Shown here piece after piece: positions 52,910-62,724 of a DNA stretch of 64,000 bases. The stretch is from an uncultured Alphaproteobacteria bacterium (GTDB taxonomy: Bacteria; Pseudomonadota; Alphaproteobacteria; HIMB59; GCA-002718135): NCBI GenBank assembly GCA_902593125.1, contig CACJGU010000004.1:33916-97915 (forward strand), given 5' to 3'. The position numbers and the translations under genes are program-made. The notes below the pieces were generated by a model, which ran no database searches, was not told the DNA's origin, and saw only the letters and a list, made by a program, of their open reading frames with translations. The stretch's first letter is position 1; every line of letters begins with the position of its first letter.

Positions 52910-54006
52910 AGATTTATTAATTGTAATATTTGTTTATTTATAATCCTGCTTTCAAATTTTTTCTCAACAAGTTTTCTGCTATTTTTTGACATTTTTTTTC
53001 GAGTTTCAAAATTTGTATTTATCATTTTTTCTAGACTTTTAAATAAGCTAATTTCATCCATGGGTTTACACAAATATCCATTAAAATCATTAATAACTAT
53101 ATTATTACATCCAGGTACATTAGATGTAACTATAGGCTTGCCGATAGCTGCTGCTTCAAGTAGAGATCTAGATGTTCCTTCTCTATAAGAAGGTAAAACA
53201 AAGCAGTCACATTCATTCATTAATTCAGTAATATTATCTGAAAAGCCTCTATAATCTAGGTGTAAATGTAAATTATTAATAGTATTTTTATCTATAGATG
53301 ATGAATATTCACTATCTATAGATCCTGCAAGAATAAATCTTGTACTCGGGTATTTTTTTTTAATTTTTTTTGCTGCGTTAACGTATTCATATATACCTTT
53401 ATGTTTAATTAGTCTGGATACACAAAGAAAGGTAAAGGATTTATTATTTTTAATTGCATTATATTTGTATTTAAAGATATCTATGCCAGAACCTGGAATT
53501 AATACACACTTTGAGCTTTCAATAATTTTATTAGTAACAAAATACTTTAAATCTTGTGAATTTTGGAAAATTACTTTTTGTGAAATTTTAAAAGCAATTT
53601 TATATAAAATAAAAATTATTTTTTTTTTTAAATTGTTTTCAAAATATAAATTACCAATTCCTGTAATAAAATTATAAATTTTATATTTTCTAAACGAAAA
53701 TAATGCTGATATATTTACAAATATATTAGGTTTAATTGTATATAGTAATATTATATTAGGATTTTCATTTCGAAGTACAAAAAGATAATTTATAATTATT
53801 TTTAAATTTTCATAAAAATTAATACTATTTCTTCTATAATTAATTGGAATAAATTTAATTTTATTTAATTTTATCCTATAAGAATATTTATCAGCTGGAC
53901 AACTTACAACGATTTTATTTCCTTTTTTTATTATTTCTTTAATTAACTCCATTCTAAAATTAAAAATATTCCAGCTAGAGTTTGCAACTATTAAAATTTT
54001 ACTCAT
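52906..54006 (-). CDS. Glycosyltransferase, GT4 type
   Basis: The 366-residue protein has the GT-B fold of family 4: the N-terminal NSSWNIFNFRMELIKEII at 9-26, FLCVSRLIKHKGIYEYVNAA near 205 and the donor-site region PSYREGTSRSLLEAAAIGKPIVTSNVPG near 280-307 (Glu-x7-Glu pattern). It resembles UDP-sugar transferases of capsule loci. It transfers a sugar to the growing lipid-linked unit in the cytoplasm. It starts with ATG and overlaps the EpsG-like stop by one base. Donor and acceptor are not known. Confidence 0.85.
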   Translation of the reverse strand: MSKILIVANSSWNIFNFRMELIKEIIKKGNKIVVSCPADKYSYRIKLNKIKFIPINYRRNSINFYENLKIIINYLFVLRNENPNIILLYTIKPNIFVNISALFSFRKYKIYNFITGIGNLYFENNLKKKIIFILYKIAFKISQKVIFQNSQDLKYFVTNKIIESSKCVLIPGSGIDIFKYKYNAIKNNKSFTFLCVSRLIKHKGIYEYVNAAKKIKKKYPSTRFILAGSIDSEYSSSIDKNTINNLHLHLDYRGFSDNITELMNECDCFVLPSYREGTSRSLLEAAAIGKPIVTSNVPGCNNIVINDFNGYLCKPMDEISLFKSLEKMINTNFETRKKMSKNSRKLVEKKFESRIINKQILQLINL

Positions 54007-55055
54007 TACAAAATTTCAATTAATATATTTTTATATGGTATCCATGCATAAGAATGATAAGAGAAATTTAACCAAATTAAATATAAAATTAAGTATAAAC
54101 ATATAATAGCTAAGTTGAAAATATTTTTTATTGTTGGATAAATTAAGTGTAGCCTAGAAAATACAATTAATTGTATGAAGGTAAAATAAATTATTAATCT
54201 ATCCACTAATGTAGAATAGTTGTTTATTAATAATAGTAAAAATATATTAAATATAAAAACACTTATTATAAGTTTATCGATATTACTATTTGTTCTGATT
54301 TTTTTATAAAAGGCTAGAAATATAATTCCCGCTAAAATATTAATAAATATTCTATAATAAACTCCCTGAGAGACATATTGAGAATTTTCTGATAAATAGC
54401 CGGCAGATATTCGTGTTATCTCAGGATATAATATAGCTAAAGAAAATAATAACAAAAATAAAAAAATTGAAATATTTTTTAAACTAAATTTAAATAAAGA
54501 AATAAATATAAAAGGTATTATTACAACTGATGATTTGTGAAATAAAATAGATAATATAATTAAAAAGCAAAAAAGATAAATTCTTTGATTTTTTATAGCG
54601 CATATAGAGATTAAGACAAAAGATAATGCAGCTCCTTGTCTTGTATAGCCCATAGCCACAACAGTTATTAAATAGGGTAAAGCAATTAGAAATATAAGCC
54701 AGTAATTTTCACTAAACTCATGAGCAAATTTATTAAGTGCATATACAAAAAAAATAGCTAATATAAAGTTTAAACCATAAATACCTATACCTAAATAATA
54801 ACAGATATATGAAATCAATTCATAGCCGAAATCCCTAACATAAGAAAAATTAAATAAATTAAAATATTCAATATTATTTTCAAAATCACTTAAATAAATA
54901 TCCCAGTCGCCTCCAACCTGATACCGTAAGCCTATAAAAATAGATAGAAACAATAGAAATAAAAGATTGAGTAAATATTTTGAATTTTTATTTAATTTAA
55001 TTGGTAAGGAAGAAAAAAGAGCAATTAACGAAAAAACATACAAATATAAAATCAC
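54006..55055 (-). CDS. EpsG-family membrane protein, probable polysaccharide polymerase
   Basis: The 349-residue protein is almost wholly hydrophobic with about ten membrane helices. The VGGDWDIYLSDF segment near residue 47 and the RDFGYELISYICYYLG region near 75-90 are the pattern of EpsG-family proteins, thought to polymerise exopolysaccharide repeats like Wzy. This is the only candidate polymerase in the locus; no Wzx flippase is in the window. It starts with GTG at 55055, 7 bases after rfbA. Confidence 0.75.
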   Translation of the reverse strand: MILYLYVFSLIALFSSLPIKLNKNSKYLLNLLFLLFLSIFIGLRYQVGGDWDIYLSDFENNIEYFNLFNFSYVRDFGYELISYICYYLGIGIYGLNFILAIFFVYALNKFAHEFSENYWLIFLIALPYLITVVAMGYTRQGAALSFVLISICAIKNQRIYLFCFLIILSILFHKSSVVIIPFIFISLFKFSLKNISIFLFLLLFSLAILYPEITRISAGYLSENSQYVSQGVYYRIFINILAGIIFLAFYKKIRTNSNIDKLIISVFIFNIFLLLLINNYSTLVDRLIIYFTFIQLIVFSRLHLIYPTIKNIFNLAIICLYLILYLIWLNFSYHSYAWIPYKNILIEIL

Positions 55056-55061
55056 AACAAA

Positions 55062-55919
55062 TTAATTTTCTGAATCTTTTAAAAATTTATAATAATCATT
55101 TTGAGATTTAGATTTTAAGATCTTATTTAATTTAACTTTAGTTATAATTTTATTTTTAAGTGAAACTTCTTCAGGACTTGAAATTAAAATATTATTTCTA
55201 TTTTGAATAGCTTGTATATATTGTGAGGCAGAAAGAAGTGAATCTGGAGTTCCTGCATCAAACCATACAGATGAGTCTTTGAGCTTGATGTAATTTAAAT
55301 TATTATTTTTAATATATAAATTATTCAGATCAGTTATCTCTAATTCACCCCTTTTTGATGGTTTTAATTTTTTTACTAAATTTGATACATTTTTGTCATA
55401 AATATATAATCCTGTAACAACATAATTTGATTTTGGTTTTTTTGGTTTTTCAACAATTGAAGTTACTTTATTTTTCTTTATATTTGCAACTCCATATTGA
55501 GAAGGATTATTTAATTTATATAAGAATATTATAGAACCATTATTATTATTTATTACACTAACGTTCTTGTATAAATCTTGGCCATAGAAAATATTATCTC
55601 CTAAAATTAAAGCGACTGAATTATTTTTTATGAAATTTTTTCCAATAATTAATGCTTCAGCGATACCATTTGCCTTTTTTTGAGTAGCATAAGAAAATTT
55701 TAAACCAAATTGACTGCCATTACCAAGAAGTTTCTTAAAATTATTTAATTGATCTGGATTTACTATTATTAAAATTTCTTTTATTTTTAGATTAATTAAT
55801 GTTGATAAGGGGTAATAAATTAGAGGTTTGTCATACACAGGTAATAGTTGTTTAGAATAAGAGATAGTTATTGGATGCAATCTAGTACCCTGCCCTCCAG
55901 CTAATATAATACCCTTCAT
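55062..55919 (-). CDS. rfbA: Glucose-1-phosphate thymidylyltransferase
   Basis: The 285-residue protein has the sugar nucleotidyltransferase motif LAGGQGTRLHPIT near residues 5-17, SKQLLPVYDKPLIYYPLSTL in two stretches near 22-42, and GDNIFYG near 108. It forms dTDP-glucose, the first step of dTDP-L-rhamnose synthesis. The order of rhamnose genes as read is rfbC, rfbB, rfbD, rfbA. The start overlaps the rfbD stop by 4 bases (ATGA). Confidence 0.93.
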   Translation of the reverse strand: MKGIILAGGQGTRLHPITISYSKQLLPVYDKPLIYYPLSTLINLKIKEILIIVNPDQLNNFKKLLGNGSQFGLKFSYATQKKANGIAEALIIGKNFIKNNSVALILGDNIFYGQDLYKNVSVINNNNGSIIFLYKLNNPSQYGVANIKKNKVTSIVEKPKKPKSNYVVTGLYIYDKNVSNLVKKLKPSKRGELEITDLNNLYIKNNNLNYIKLKDSSVWFDAGTPDSLLSASQYIQAIQNRNNILISSPEEVSLKNKIITKVKLNKILKSKSQNDYYKFLKDSEN

Positions 55920-56800
55920 GACTTAAATTCCATATTTAATAAACTATTTATTGAATGTTGCCAATTTTCAATATTGTATTTGAATTTGTAAATCAATTTT
56001 TTGTTATTTAAAGCGGAGTATTTTGGTCGAATATTATTTTTAAAGAAATCATTTGAGCTAATAGGTAATATTTCACAATTAGTACTATGGTAAGATAAAT
56101 AACTTTCTTTGATATATTTAGCAAATTGATACCAAGATACCACAGGTCCAGTGTTTGTAAAATGATAAATATCTTTAAGATTTTTGATATTTATTTTATT
56201 TTCTAAAATGAAATATATAAACTTAGTTATTTCAATTGAAGAAGTTGGGATACTAAATAAATCATTTACAGCATAAAAATTTTGATTACTTTTTAAATTA
56301 TTAATAACGAATTTATAAAAATTATTTTTATAATTTGAAAATAACCATGAAATCCTTAAAATAATAAAATTGTTAGAAAAATTAACAATATTTTTCTCGC
56401 CATCAAGTTTTGTTTTTCCATAAACTGATATGGGATTAGTTATATCACCTTCATTGTACTGATCATTTTTTTTTCCATCAAACACATAATCTGTAGAAAA
56501 ATGTAATAAAGTTACTTTATGTTTATTTGTTAGCAAAGATAAGTTTTTAAGACTAATATTATTTACATTATTAGGTAAATGAAAATTTTTTTCTGAATTT
56601 ACTACATCAGTATATGCTGCACAGTTTATAAGTAAATCTGGCTTAATTAATTCTAGTTTATTATTTAATGAATCAAAGTTTGAAATGTCAATTGAATCTT
56701 TGTTATAAAAAAAAAAATTTATATTTTTTAATTTTTTGAAATTATAATTTTTAATTGTATAAGCGAGTTGAGAATTAGCACCAGTAACGATAATTTTCAT
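55916..56800 (-). CDS. rfbD: dTDP-4-dehydrorhamnose reductase
   Basis: The 294-residue SDR has the cofactor motif GANSQLAYTI near residue 7, STDYVFDGKKN near 102 and the catalytic YGKTKLDGE near 127 with the Tyr-x-x-x-Lys pair. The C-terminal part has RPKYSALNNKKL, typical of RmlD. It makes dTDP-L-rhamnose with NADPH. Compared with the second reductase gene at 58379, this one sits between rfbB and rfbA and is the better rfbD candidate. Confidence 0.9.
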   Translation of the reverse strand: MKIIVTGANSQLAYTIKNYNFKKLKNINFFFYNKDSIDISNFDSLNNKLELIKPDLLINCAAYTDVVNSEKNFHLPNNVNNISLKNLSLLTNKHKVTLLHFSTDYVFDGKKNDQYNEGDITNPISVYGKTKLDGEKNIVNFSNNFIILRISWLFSNYKNNFYKFVINNLKSNQNFYAVNDLFSIPTSSIEITKFIYFILENKINIKNLKDIYHFTNTGPVVSWYQFAKYIKESYLSYHSTNCEILPISSNDFFKNNIRPKYSALNNKKLIYKFKYNIENWQHSINSLLNMEFKS

Positions 56801-56802
56801 AA

Positions 56803-57816
56803 TTATTTATTAATTTGTATTTTTTTTTCCATCCAATCTAAATTTTGAATGTACCATTTAATTGTTTTTTCAAAATAATATTCAAAATTATTATTTTTAG
56901 ATAAATTAAGTAATTTATTTATTTTATTGGAATTTAATGAATATCTAAAATCATGTCCTGGTCTATCTTTAACAAATGAAATTAGATTATTATAAGACGA
57001 TTTTTTACTATAATTTTTATCAAAGAATTTGCATATTTTTTTTATTAATTGGATATTATTTATTTCATATCCTGATCCAATGTTATATGTCGCTCCAATT
57101 TTACCTTTTTTTGATAATTGAATTAATATATTTACATGGTCCTTTACATAAATCCATTCTCTTATATTTTTCCCTAAGCCATATACAGGTATTTTTTTAT
57201 TTTTAAGACAACTGTATATTACTACTGGAATAAGTTTTTCAGGAAATTGCCATTCACCAAAATTATTAACACAATTTGTAATGATTACTGGCAAATTATA
57301 TGTTTTATTCCATGCTCTTACAATTAAATCGGAACTAGCTTTTGATGCAGAATATGGCGAGTTAGGAAAAAATTTTGACTCCTCTGTAAAAGATTTAATT
57401 TTTTTATTTTTTAAAGATCCATATACTTCATCAGTTGAAATATGGATAAATTTAAATTTTTTTAAATATTTTATATTTTTTTGACAACTGTTTAATATAT
57501 TATAAGTGCCCAAAACATTAGAATTTATAAAGCTATCAGGCTTTTTTATTGAATTATCAACATGACTTTCAGCTGCAAGATGGAAAATTATGTTTGGTCT
57601 AAAATTATAAATTATATTATCTAATTTTTTTGAATTATTTAAATTAATTTTTACAAAAGAGTAATTTCTATTTTTTTTTATATCATGCAGAGACTCAGGC
57701 ATTGAACAATATGTTTTAGCATCTAGATTAATTATTTTATTTTTTTTCTCTTTCAATAATTCTTTTATCAAATGAGAACCGATAAATCCACATCCACCTG
57801 TAACTATAATTTTCAC
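56803..57816 (-). CDS. rfbB: dTDP-glucose 4,6-dehydratase
   Basis: The 337-residue extended SDR has GGCGFIGSHLIK near residue 7, HLAAESHVDNSI near 80, STDEVYGSL near 126 and YSASKASSD near 155 with the catalytic Tyr-x-x-x-Lys pair. It converts dTDP-glucose to the 4-keto-6-deoxy sugar with tightly bound NAD. It starts with GTG at 57816, overlapping the rfbC stop by 4 bases (GTGA). Confidence 0.93.
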   Translation of the reverse strand: MKIIVTGGCGFIGSHLIKELLKEKKNKIINLDAKTYCSMPESLHDIKKNRNYSFVKINLNNSKKLDNIIYNFRPNIIFHLAAESHVDNSIKKPDSFINSNVLGTYNILNSCQKNIKYLKKFKFIHISTDEVYGSLKNKKIKSFTEESKFFPNSPYSASKASSDLIVRAWNKTYNLPVIITNCVNNFGEWQFPEKLIPVVIYSCLKNKKIPVYGLGKNIREWIYVKDHVNILIQLSKKGKIGATYNIGSGYEINNIQLIKKICKFFDKNYSKKSSYNNLISFVKDRPGHDFRYSLNSNKINKLLNLSKNNNFEYYFEKTIKWYIQNLDWMEKKIQINK

Positions 57817-58382
57817 TTTATTTCATATATATTTTTTTTAAACTCATTCAATAATATTCCTTTTTTATCTTTTTTTGATAATATTAGATTAGATTTTATA
57901 TTTTTACTTAAGTTTAAATTTATCTTTTTATCGTCGAATAATATAGTTGCTGAATGTTTTAATGAATAAAATTTTGATACCTTGTAATTAATTATTGTAT
58001 TATTTTTTAATGTTAAGAACCCATGACCAAATCCTTCAGAAATATAGAGCAAATAATTGTCATCTACATTCATTTTTATTTCTATTTTTTTCCCAAAGGT
58101 TTTTGATTTTTTTCTTAAATCTACAACATAATCAATTATTGAACCACTTATGACTCTTACTAATTTTGCCTGCTCATAAGGTTTTATTTGCAAATGTATT
58201 CCTCGAAATGTATATTTTTTTTTTGATTGTGATTGATTATCTTGAACGAAATTATTTTTAATTCCTATTTTTAATAGTTCTTTTTTATTATAAGTCTCTG
58301 AAAATACGCCTCTTATATCTCTATATTTTTTATATTGTAATAAGATTACTTTTCCTTTGAAATATTTTTTTATAATTTTCAT
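57813..58382 (-). CDS. rfbC: dTDP-4-dehydrorhamnose 3,5-epimerase
   Basis: The 189-residue cupin has the family order: RGVFSETYNKKEL near residue 24, VQDNQSQSKKKYTFRGIHLQ near 45-64 holding the catalytic His, and the EGFGHGFLTL segment near 115. It epimerises the 4-keto-6-deoxyglucose to the rhamno form. Length is near the usual 180-190 residues. It overlaps the upstream sugar reductase stop by 4 bases and rfbB downstream by 4 bases. Confidence 0.92.
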   Translation of the reverse strand: MKIIKKYFKGKVILLQYKKYRDIRGVFSETYNKKELLKIGIKNNFVQDNQSQSKKKYTFRGIHLQIKPYEQAKLVRVISGSIIDYVVDLRKKSKTFGKKIEIKMNVDDNYLLYISEGFGHGFLTLKNNTIINYKVSKFYSLKHSATILFDDKKINLNLSKNIKSNLILSKKDKKGILLNEFKKNIYEIK

Positions 58383-59290
58383 TTATTTAGATATTTATAT
58401 TCTTTACTTAAATATTCTTTTAAACAAATTTTCCAGTTTCTCATGATATTTAGAGATATGGAATTTAATTTAGAATTTATTAAACGCTCAGACATTGGTC
58501 TCTTTGCAAAATAATCTTTTTCAAAAAAGTTTGAATTAACTTTATTAATAATAATTTTTTCTTCTAACTTATAATATTTCAAAATTTCGTAAGCTACCTC
58601 AATTCGACTTGTAAAACCCTCACATACAATATGGAATTTACCTCTGATATTTTTATCAATTAGTAATAAAACTTGATTAGCAAAATCATATGTATAGGTT
58701 GGAGTCCCATTTTTGTCGTCAACTATATTTAGCTCTAAATTACCATCTATAATCTGATTAATAATTTTATTTACAAATTTTTTATCCTTTTTTTTACCAC
58801 CACCCATCATCCAGCCTGCTCTACAAATCAAATAATTTTTTGAGTTATCTTCTATATATTTTTCTGCTAAAAATTTACTTTTTCCATAATGACTCAATGG
58901 ATTGGGATTATCTACTTCTTCATATGTATCTTTATTTCCATCAAATATGCCAGCAGTGCTTATAAAAATAATTGGAATGTCTAATTCATTACTAATTTTT
59001 ACTGCTTCCTCAACAGACCTAGTATTATTTAAATATGTAATTTCAGGATTTATTTCACATTCTTCAAGATTTGTCATAGCGCCAAGATGAATTAAGTAAT
59101 CAGGAGAAAAATCTTTCACATCTTGACGATATTTATCAAATTCAGTAAAATCTAATTTACTCAACCAATTTTCACTTATTATTTTATCAGTACATTTGAT
59201 TATAAATTTTTTTGAAAATACATTATAAAATGCATCTCCAAGCATACCTCCACATCCAGCAATATAAATTTTTTTTATTTTTTTTTTCAT
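58379..59290 (-). CDS. RmlD-like nucleotide-sugar reductase (second copy)
   Basis: The 303-residue SDR resembles RmlD: GCGGMLGDAFYNVF near residue 12 for the cofactor, ISTAGIFDGNKDTYEE near 110-125 and YGKSKFLAEKY near 134 with the Tyr-x-x-x-Lys pair. It differs from the canonical rfbD at 55916 in lacking the typical RPKYSALN tail (it has RPMSERLINSKL). It may make a second deoxysugar or act on a UDP sugar. It heads the rhamnose block, 6 bases after the large glycosyltransferase gene. Confidence 0.8.
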   Translation of the reverse strand: MKKKIKKIYIAGCGGMLGDAFYNVFSKKFIIKCTDKIISENWLSKLDFTEFDKYRQDVKDFSPDYLIHLGAMTNLEECEINPEITYLNNTRSVEEAVKISNELDIPIIFISTAGIFDGNKDTYEEVDNPNPLSHYGKSKFLAEKYIEDNSKNYLICRAGWMMGGGKKKDKKFVNKIINQIIDGNLELNIVDDKNGTPTYTYDFANQVLLLIDKNIRGKFHIVCEGFTSRIEVAYEILKYYKLEEKIIINKVNSNFFEKDYFAKRPMSERLINSKLNSISLNIMRNWKICLKEYLSKEYKYLNK

Positions 59291-59296
59291 TTAAAC

Positions 59297-61540
59297 CTAA
59301 GTAATATTTTTAATTATTTTAAAAAAAGATAATTTATAATTTTCTAAATTAAATTGTTTCTTTACTGTTTCATAGCCATTATTAGATATTTTATTTGACA
59401 AATCACGATCATTAATAATTTCTAATATCTTAGAATACCATTCTTCTTCATCTTTTGCCAACATTCCATTTTGAGTATCTGTTATTATTTGACTGTTAAC
59501 TCCAACTGGTGATGCTATTACAGGTATTTTTAGAGACATATATTGGAGTATTTTATATGCACATTTTCCAAGTTCCCAATTTGTATTTAAAAGTGGCATA
59601 ATTCCTAAATGGCATTTTGAAATTTCACTTACTTCCGTATTTTCATTCCAGTCAATATGATAACAATCTAAATTTTTAATCATTTTTTTATCGGCACCAA
59701 TTATTTTTATATTTATGTTATTTTGTTGCTTTATCTTGTTAAGAACATTAATGATTTTTTGTAAGTAAATTGTTGTCGAAGGAGTTCCTATCCAAACTAT
59801 TGTAAAAGTTTTATGTTTTTTTGGGTAATTTCGATAATTATACTTACTAAAGTCAATATTAGTTGGAATATAATAGATTTTATTATTGAATTTTTTTAAA
59901 TAATTATAGTGGTATTGATTTCCAGCAAGTATTGCTGAACAATTAGATAACATAAAATTAAATTTAATTTTATCTAATAAGAACAACAGTTTATTATTAT
60001 TTTCAAATCTTAAATATACAGCATCATCAATATCTACAATATAAGGAATTCTTCTTATTAATAAGATAATTTCTGCTAGATAAGGTACATAAGGTAATAA
60101 CTCAATATGAGTTAATGCAACAAATGGTTTTTTTCTAAAAATTAAATCAACTAATCTTTTATAATAAAATAAAAATATATTTAGAAAGTTAATTTTTTTT
60201 TCGAAAATTCTTTTGTTATAAAAAGTATCACTAAATAATTGTTTAGTTTTTACATCAACATTATTTTTAATTAAGTAATCTTTATACGATAAAAATCTTG
60301 TTCTAAAGCTTGGAGATTTAATTCCATATTTAGGATAAAATACTAAATTTACACTTTTATGATCTGCAATGTTTTTCTTTAAAAAAAATTTTGGTATAAT
60401 AGCTCCATATAAATACGCAGGAGCTTTTACAATATCTATTAAAAAACCATAAAATCCTATTTTTAACCAATTAAAAGGAAAAAGATAATTACTGTTTATA
60501 TCTCGTTTTAAAGGATAATATATGCCCCTAACTATGAAAGATGTAATAAAAACTAGAGAAATAAAAATTTTTGTAATGTGAGGAATATAAAATGCAGAAG
60601 TTTCTATCCAATTTGTAATATAATAATTCCAATTATAAACTAAATATATACAGCAAATAACTAATATTGATTTTAAGATTGTGTTGTATCTATATTTATT
60701 AAAGATTGAGAAATTTTGAACAATAATCATTATTAAGAATAATGATATTATTAGTAATATATAAAATTTTTCATGATTTTGTATAAATAAAGGATGATTC
60801 TTATCCCACCCAGGTAGATAAAAGTTCCAACGAGGAATTATTAAAAAAAATAAAGATGTTAAAATAATAAAGTAAAAAAATTTTAATTTATTATCAACAT
60901 TTACTTGAGCGGTATGGAAAGAATACACGAAATATCTATTTAAAACAGAAAGTAAATTTTTTGGTAATGAGTAATATATCAGTTGATTATTATCTGGTGT
61001 ACCAATCTTAGTTTTTTTATTTATTAGCCTTTCTCTCCATTCTAAATCATCGGCAGTTCTTACTCCCTCAATAAAAAGATTTTCTAATAAAATATTTTTT
61101 TTAATAAGAGTACCAGGAGTAGTAATATGAGAAATATTACCAAAGGTAGCAGATTTAATATCATGTTGAAATTTAGTTTTTGAAATATATTTAGTATTTC
61201 CAAAAACTACATCTAACTTATCTTTAATTAATTTTTCTTTTTGCTCAAATAACCAGTTTGCATCTGGTATTGTTTTAGAGTCTAAAAAGGCAACATAATC
61301 GTATTTTGCCTCTTTAATTCCAATATTTCTTGCTTCACCTGGAAATTTTTTATCCTTCTTTATATAATTTATATTAGATATTTTGATTTTTTTAATTAGG
61401 TAATTCTCTATCTCATTGTCATTGCTTGAATCGATAAATATTATTTCTTTTGGTTGATAAGTTTGTAAATTTATCGCGCTACAAAGATTTACATACACAT
61501 CATAATCATTTTTTATTGGTATTATTAGAGAAATATTCAT
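59297..61540 (-). CDS. Bimodular glycosyltransferase, GT2 plus GT4, with membrane helices between
   Basis: The 747-residue protein has an N-terminal family 2 domain (about 1-215): SLIIPIKNDYDVYVN, FPGEARNIGIKEAKYDYVAFLDS (in two stretches) with the metal-binding aspartates, and TADDLEWRERL. About four hydrophobic helices follow near 225-350. The C-terminal half (about 400-747) is a family 4 GT-B domain with VWIGTPSTTIYL and the late ILQYMSLKIPVIASPVG. Such a layout suggests two sugar transfers tethered at the inner membrane. It overlaps the upstream GT4 stop by 4 bases. Donors are unknown. Confidence 0.85.
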   Translation of the reverse strand: MNISLIIPIKNDYDVYVNLCSAINLQTYQPKEIIFIDSSNDNEIENYLIKKIKISNINYIKKDKKFPGEARNIGIKEAKYDYVAFLDSKTIPDANWLFEQKEKLIKDKLDVVFGNTKYISKTKFQHDIKSATFGNISHITTPGTLIKKNILLENLFIEGVRTADDLEWRERLINKKTKIGTPDNNQLIYYSLPKNLLSVLNRYFVYSFHTAQVNVDNKLKFFYFIILTSLFFLIIPRWNFYLPGWDKNHPLFIQNHEKFYILLIISLFLIMIIVQNFSIFNKYRYNTILKSILVICCIYLVYNWNYYITNWIETSAFYIPHITKIFISLVFITSFIVRGIYYPLKRDINSNYLFPFNWLKIGFYGFLIDIVKAPAYLYGAIIPKFFLKKNIADHKSVNLVFYPKYGIKSPSFRTRFLSYKDYLIKNNVDVKTKQLFSDTFYNKRIFEKKINFLNIFLFYYKRLVDLIFRKKPFVALTHIELLPYVPYLAEIILLIRRIPYIVDIDDAVYLRFENNNKLLFLLDKIKFNFMLSNCSAILAGNQYHYNYLKKFNNKIYYIPTNIDFSKYNYRNYPKKHKTFTIVWIGTPSTTIYLQKIINVLNKIKQQNNINIKIIGADKKMIKNLDCYHIDWNENTEVSEISKCHLGIMPLLNTNWELGKCAYKILQYMSLKIPVIASPVGVNSQIITDTQNGMLAKDEEEWYSKILEIINDRDLSNKISNNGYETVKKQFNLENYKLSFFKIIKNIT

Positions 61541-62724
61541 GATTTTGCTAGTTTATAAATCTTAGAGTAGATATTTGTAGCTTTATTTATATCAAAGTGA
61601 TCTTCAGCAACCTTTTTACACCTTAATGAAATATTAATATCGTTTAAAATGTTAAGAATTTTATTATTTAGCTCCTTATAATTTATATTATCTTTATTGT
61701 CTAAAATGATACCTACATTATTTTCTGTTATGAGAGTATCCACATGCTTGTTAATCTTACATGTTATAATTGGCACTCCATTTGTTAAAAATTCACCAAG
61801 TTTTGTTGGAAAATAAGCATTAAGATAAAAACCATTCACAGGAAAAAAAATCCCAAAGTTTGTATTTTTTAACTCATCATTAATATTATATGGATGAATA
61901 TACTTAAGGCTAATATATTTAGGGTTAAAATTATATTTATTTATTTGTTCTTTTATATATGGATGCTCATTTTTATTAATTATTGATAAAAGGATATTAT
62001 TATTTTTGCTTAATTCATTCATTATCTTTAAATATAAATTAAAATCATATCTTGACCCAATAGCACCTAAATGAGTAAATGTTAAAATCTTCTCTGATCT
62101 GTAAAGATTATTTTTTTTATTTAAATTAACACTTGTTGGAATAGTAAAAATATTATTTTTATATACTTTGTTACCTTTTAATATTATTTCTTTTGCATCT
62201 GTAGTAAGTGTAACAATCACATCACTTTTATTATAAATTTTTTTTTCAAAAAATCTAAAAATAATTGATTTAATTGAGTTCTGTTTCCATAACCCCCATT
62301 CTATTCTTTCATCAATCCAAAATCCCCGAATATCAAATACAAAAAATACATTAAAGAAAAACTTTAGAAAATAAGTTACTAAACCAGAAATATAACTTCT
62401 GCTATGTACAATATCAATTTTTTTAAATAATAAAATATATGTAGTTAGAAATATAAGTTTTAAAATTAAAGCAAATCTTAGAAAAGTATTATTTGTATAT
62501 TTAAGGTAAAACCACTCAATATTACTTTTTTTAATAATATTTTTAATTTTTTTAAAATGATCTTGCTTTAATAGATCTCCTTTTTTTTCAATTGAAATTA
62601 TTATTATTTTGTGTTCTCTAGATAAAATTTGTAAATATGAAAGTATTTGAGAATAACCTAAGGGCTCAAGTATGCCATCATAAGTTAAATATAAAACTCT
62701 CTTTAATTTATTATAAGTTTTCAT
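61537..62724 (-). CDS. Glycosyltransferase, GT4 type
   Basis: The 395-residue protein has a GT-B layout: an N-terminal YDGILEPLGYSQILSYL near residue 15, VHSRSYISGLVTYFL near 106, THLGAIGSRYDFNLYLKIMNEL near 219-240 and the donor-site LGEFLTNGVPIITCK near 320. It adds one sugar of the polysaccharide in the cytoplasm. The start overlaps the end of the asparagine synthase gene by 14 bases, and the stop overlaps the next gene by 4 bases, showing tight coupling. Donor and acceptor are unknown. Confidence 0.85.
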   Translation of the reverse strand: MKTYNKLKRVLYLTYDGILEPLGYSQILSYLQILSREHKIIIISIEKKGDLLKQDHFKKIKNIIKKSNIEWFYLKYTNNTFLRFALILKLIFLTTYILLFKKIDIVHSRSYISGLVTYFLKFFFNVFFVFDIRGFWIDERIEWGLWKQNSIKSIIFRFFEKKIYNKSDVIVTLTTDAKEIILKGNKVYKNNIFTIPTSVNLNKKNNLYRSEKILTFTHLGAIGSRYDFNLYLKIMNELSKNNNILLSIINKNEHPYIKEQINKYNFNPKYISLKYIHPYNINDELKNTNFGIFFPVNGFYLNAYFPTKLGEFLTNGVPIITCKINKHVDTLITENNVGIILDNKDNINYKELNNKILNILNDINISLRCKKVAEDHFDINKATNIYSKIYKLAKS

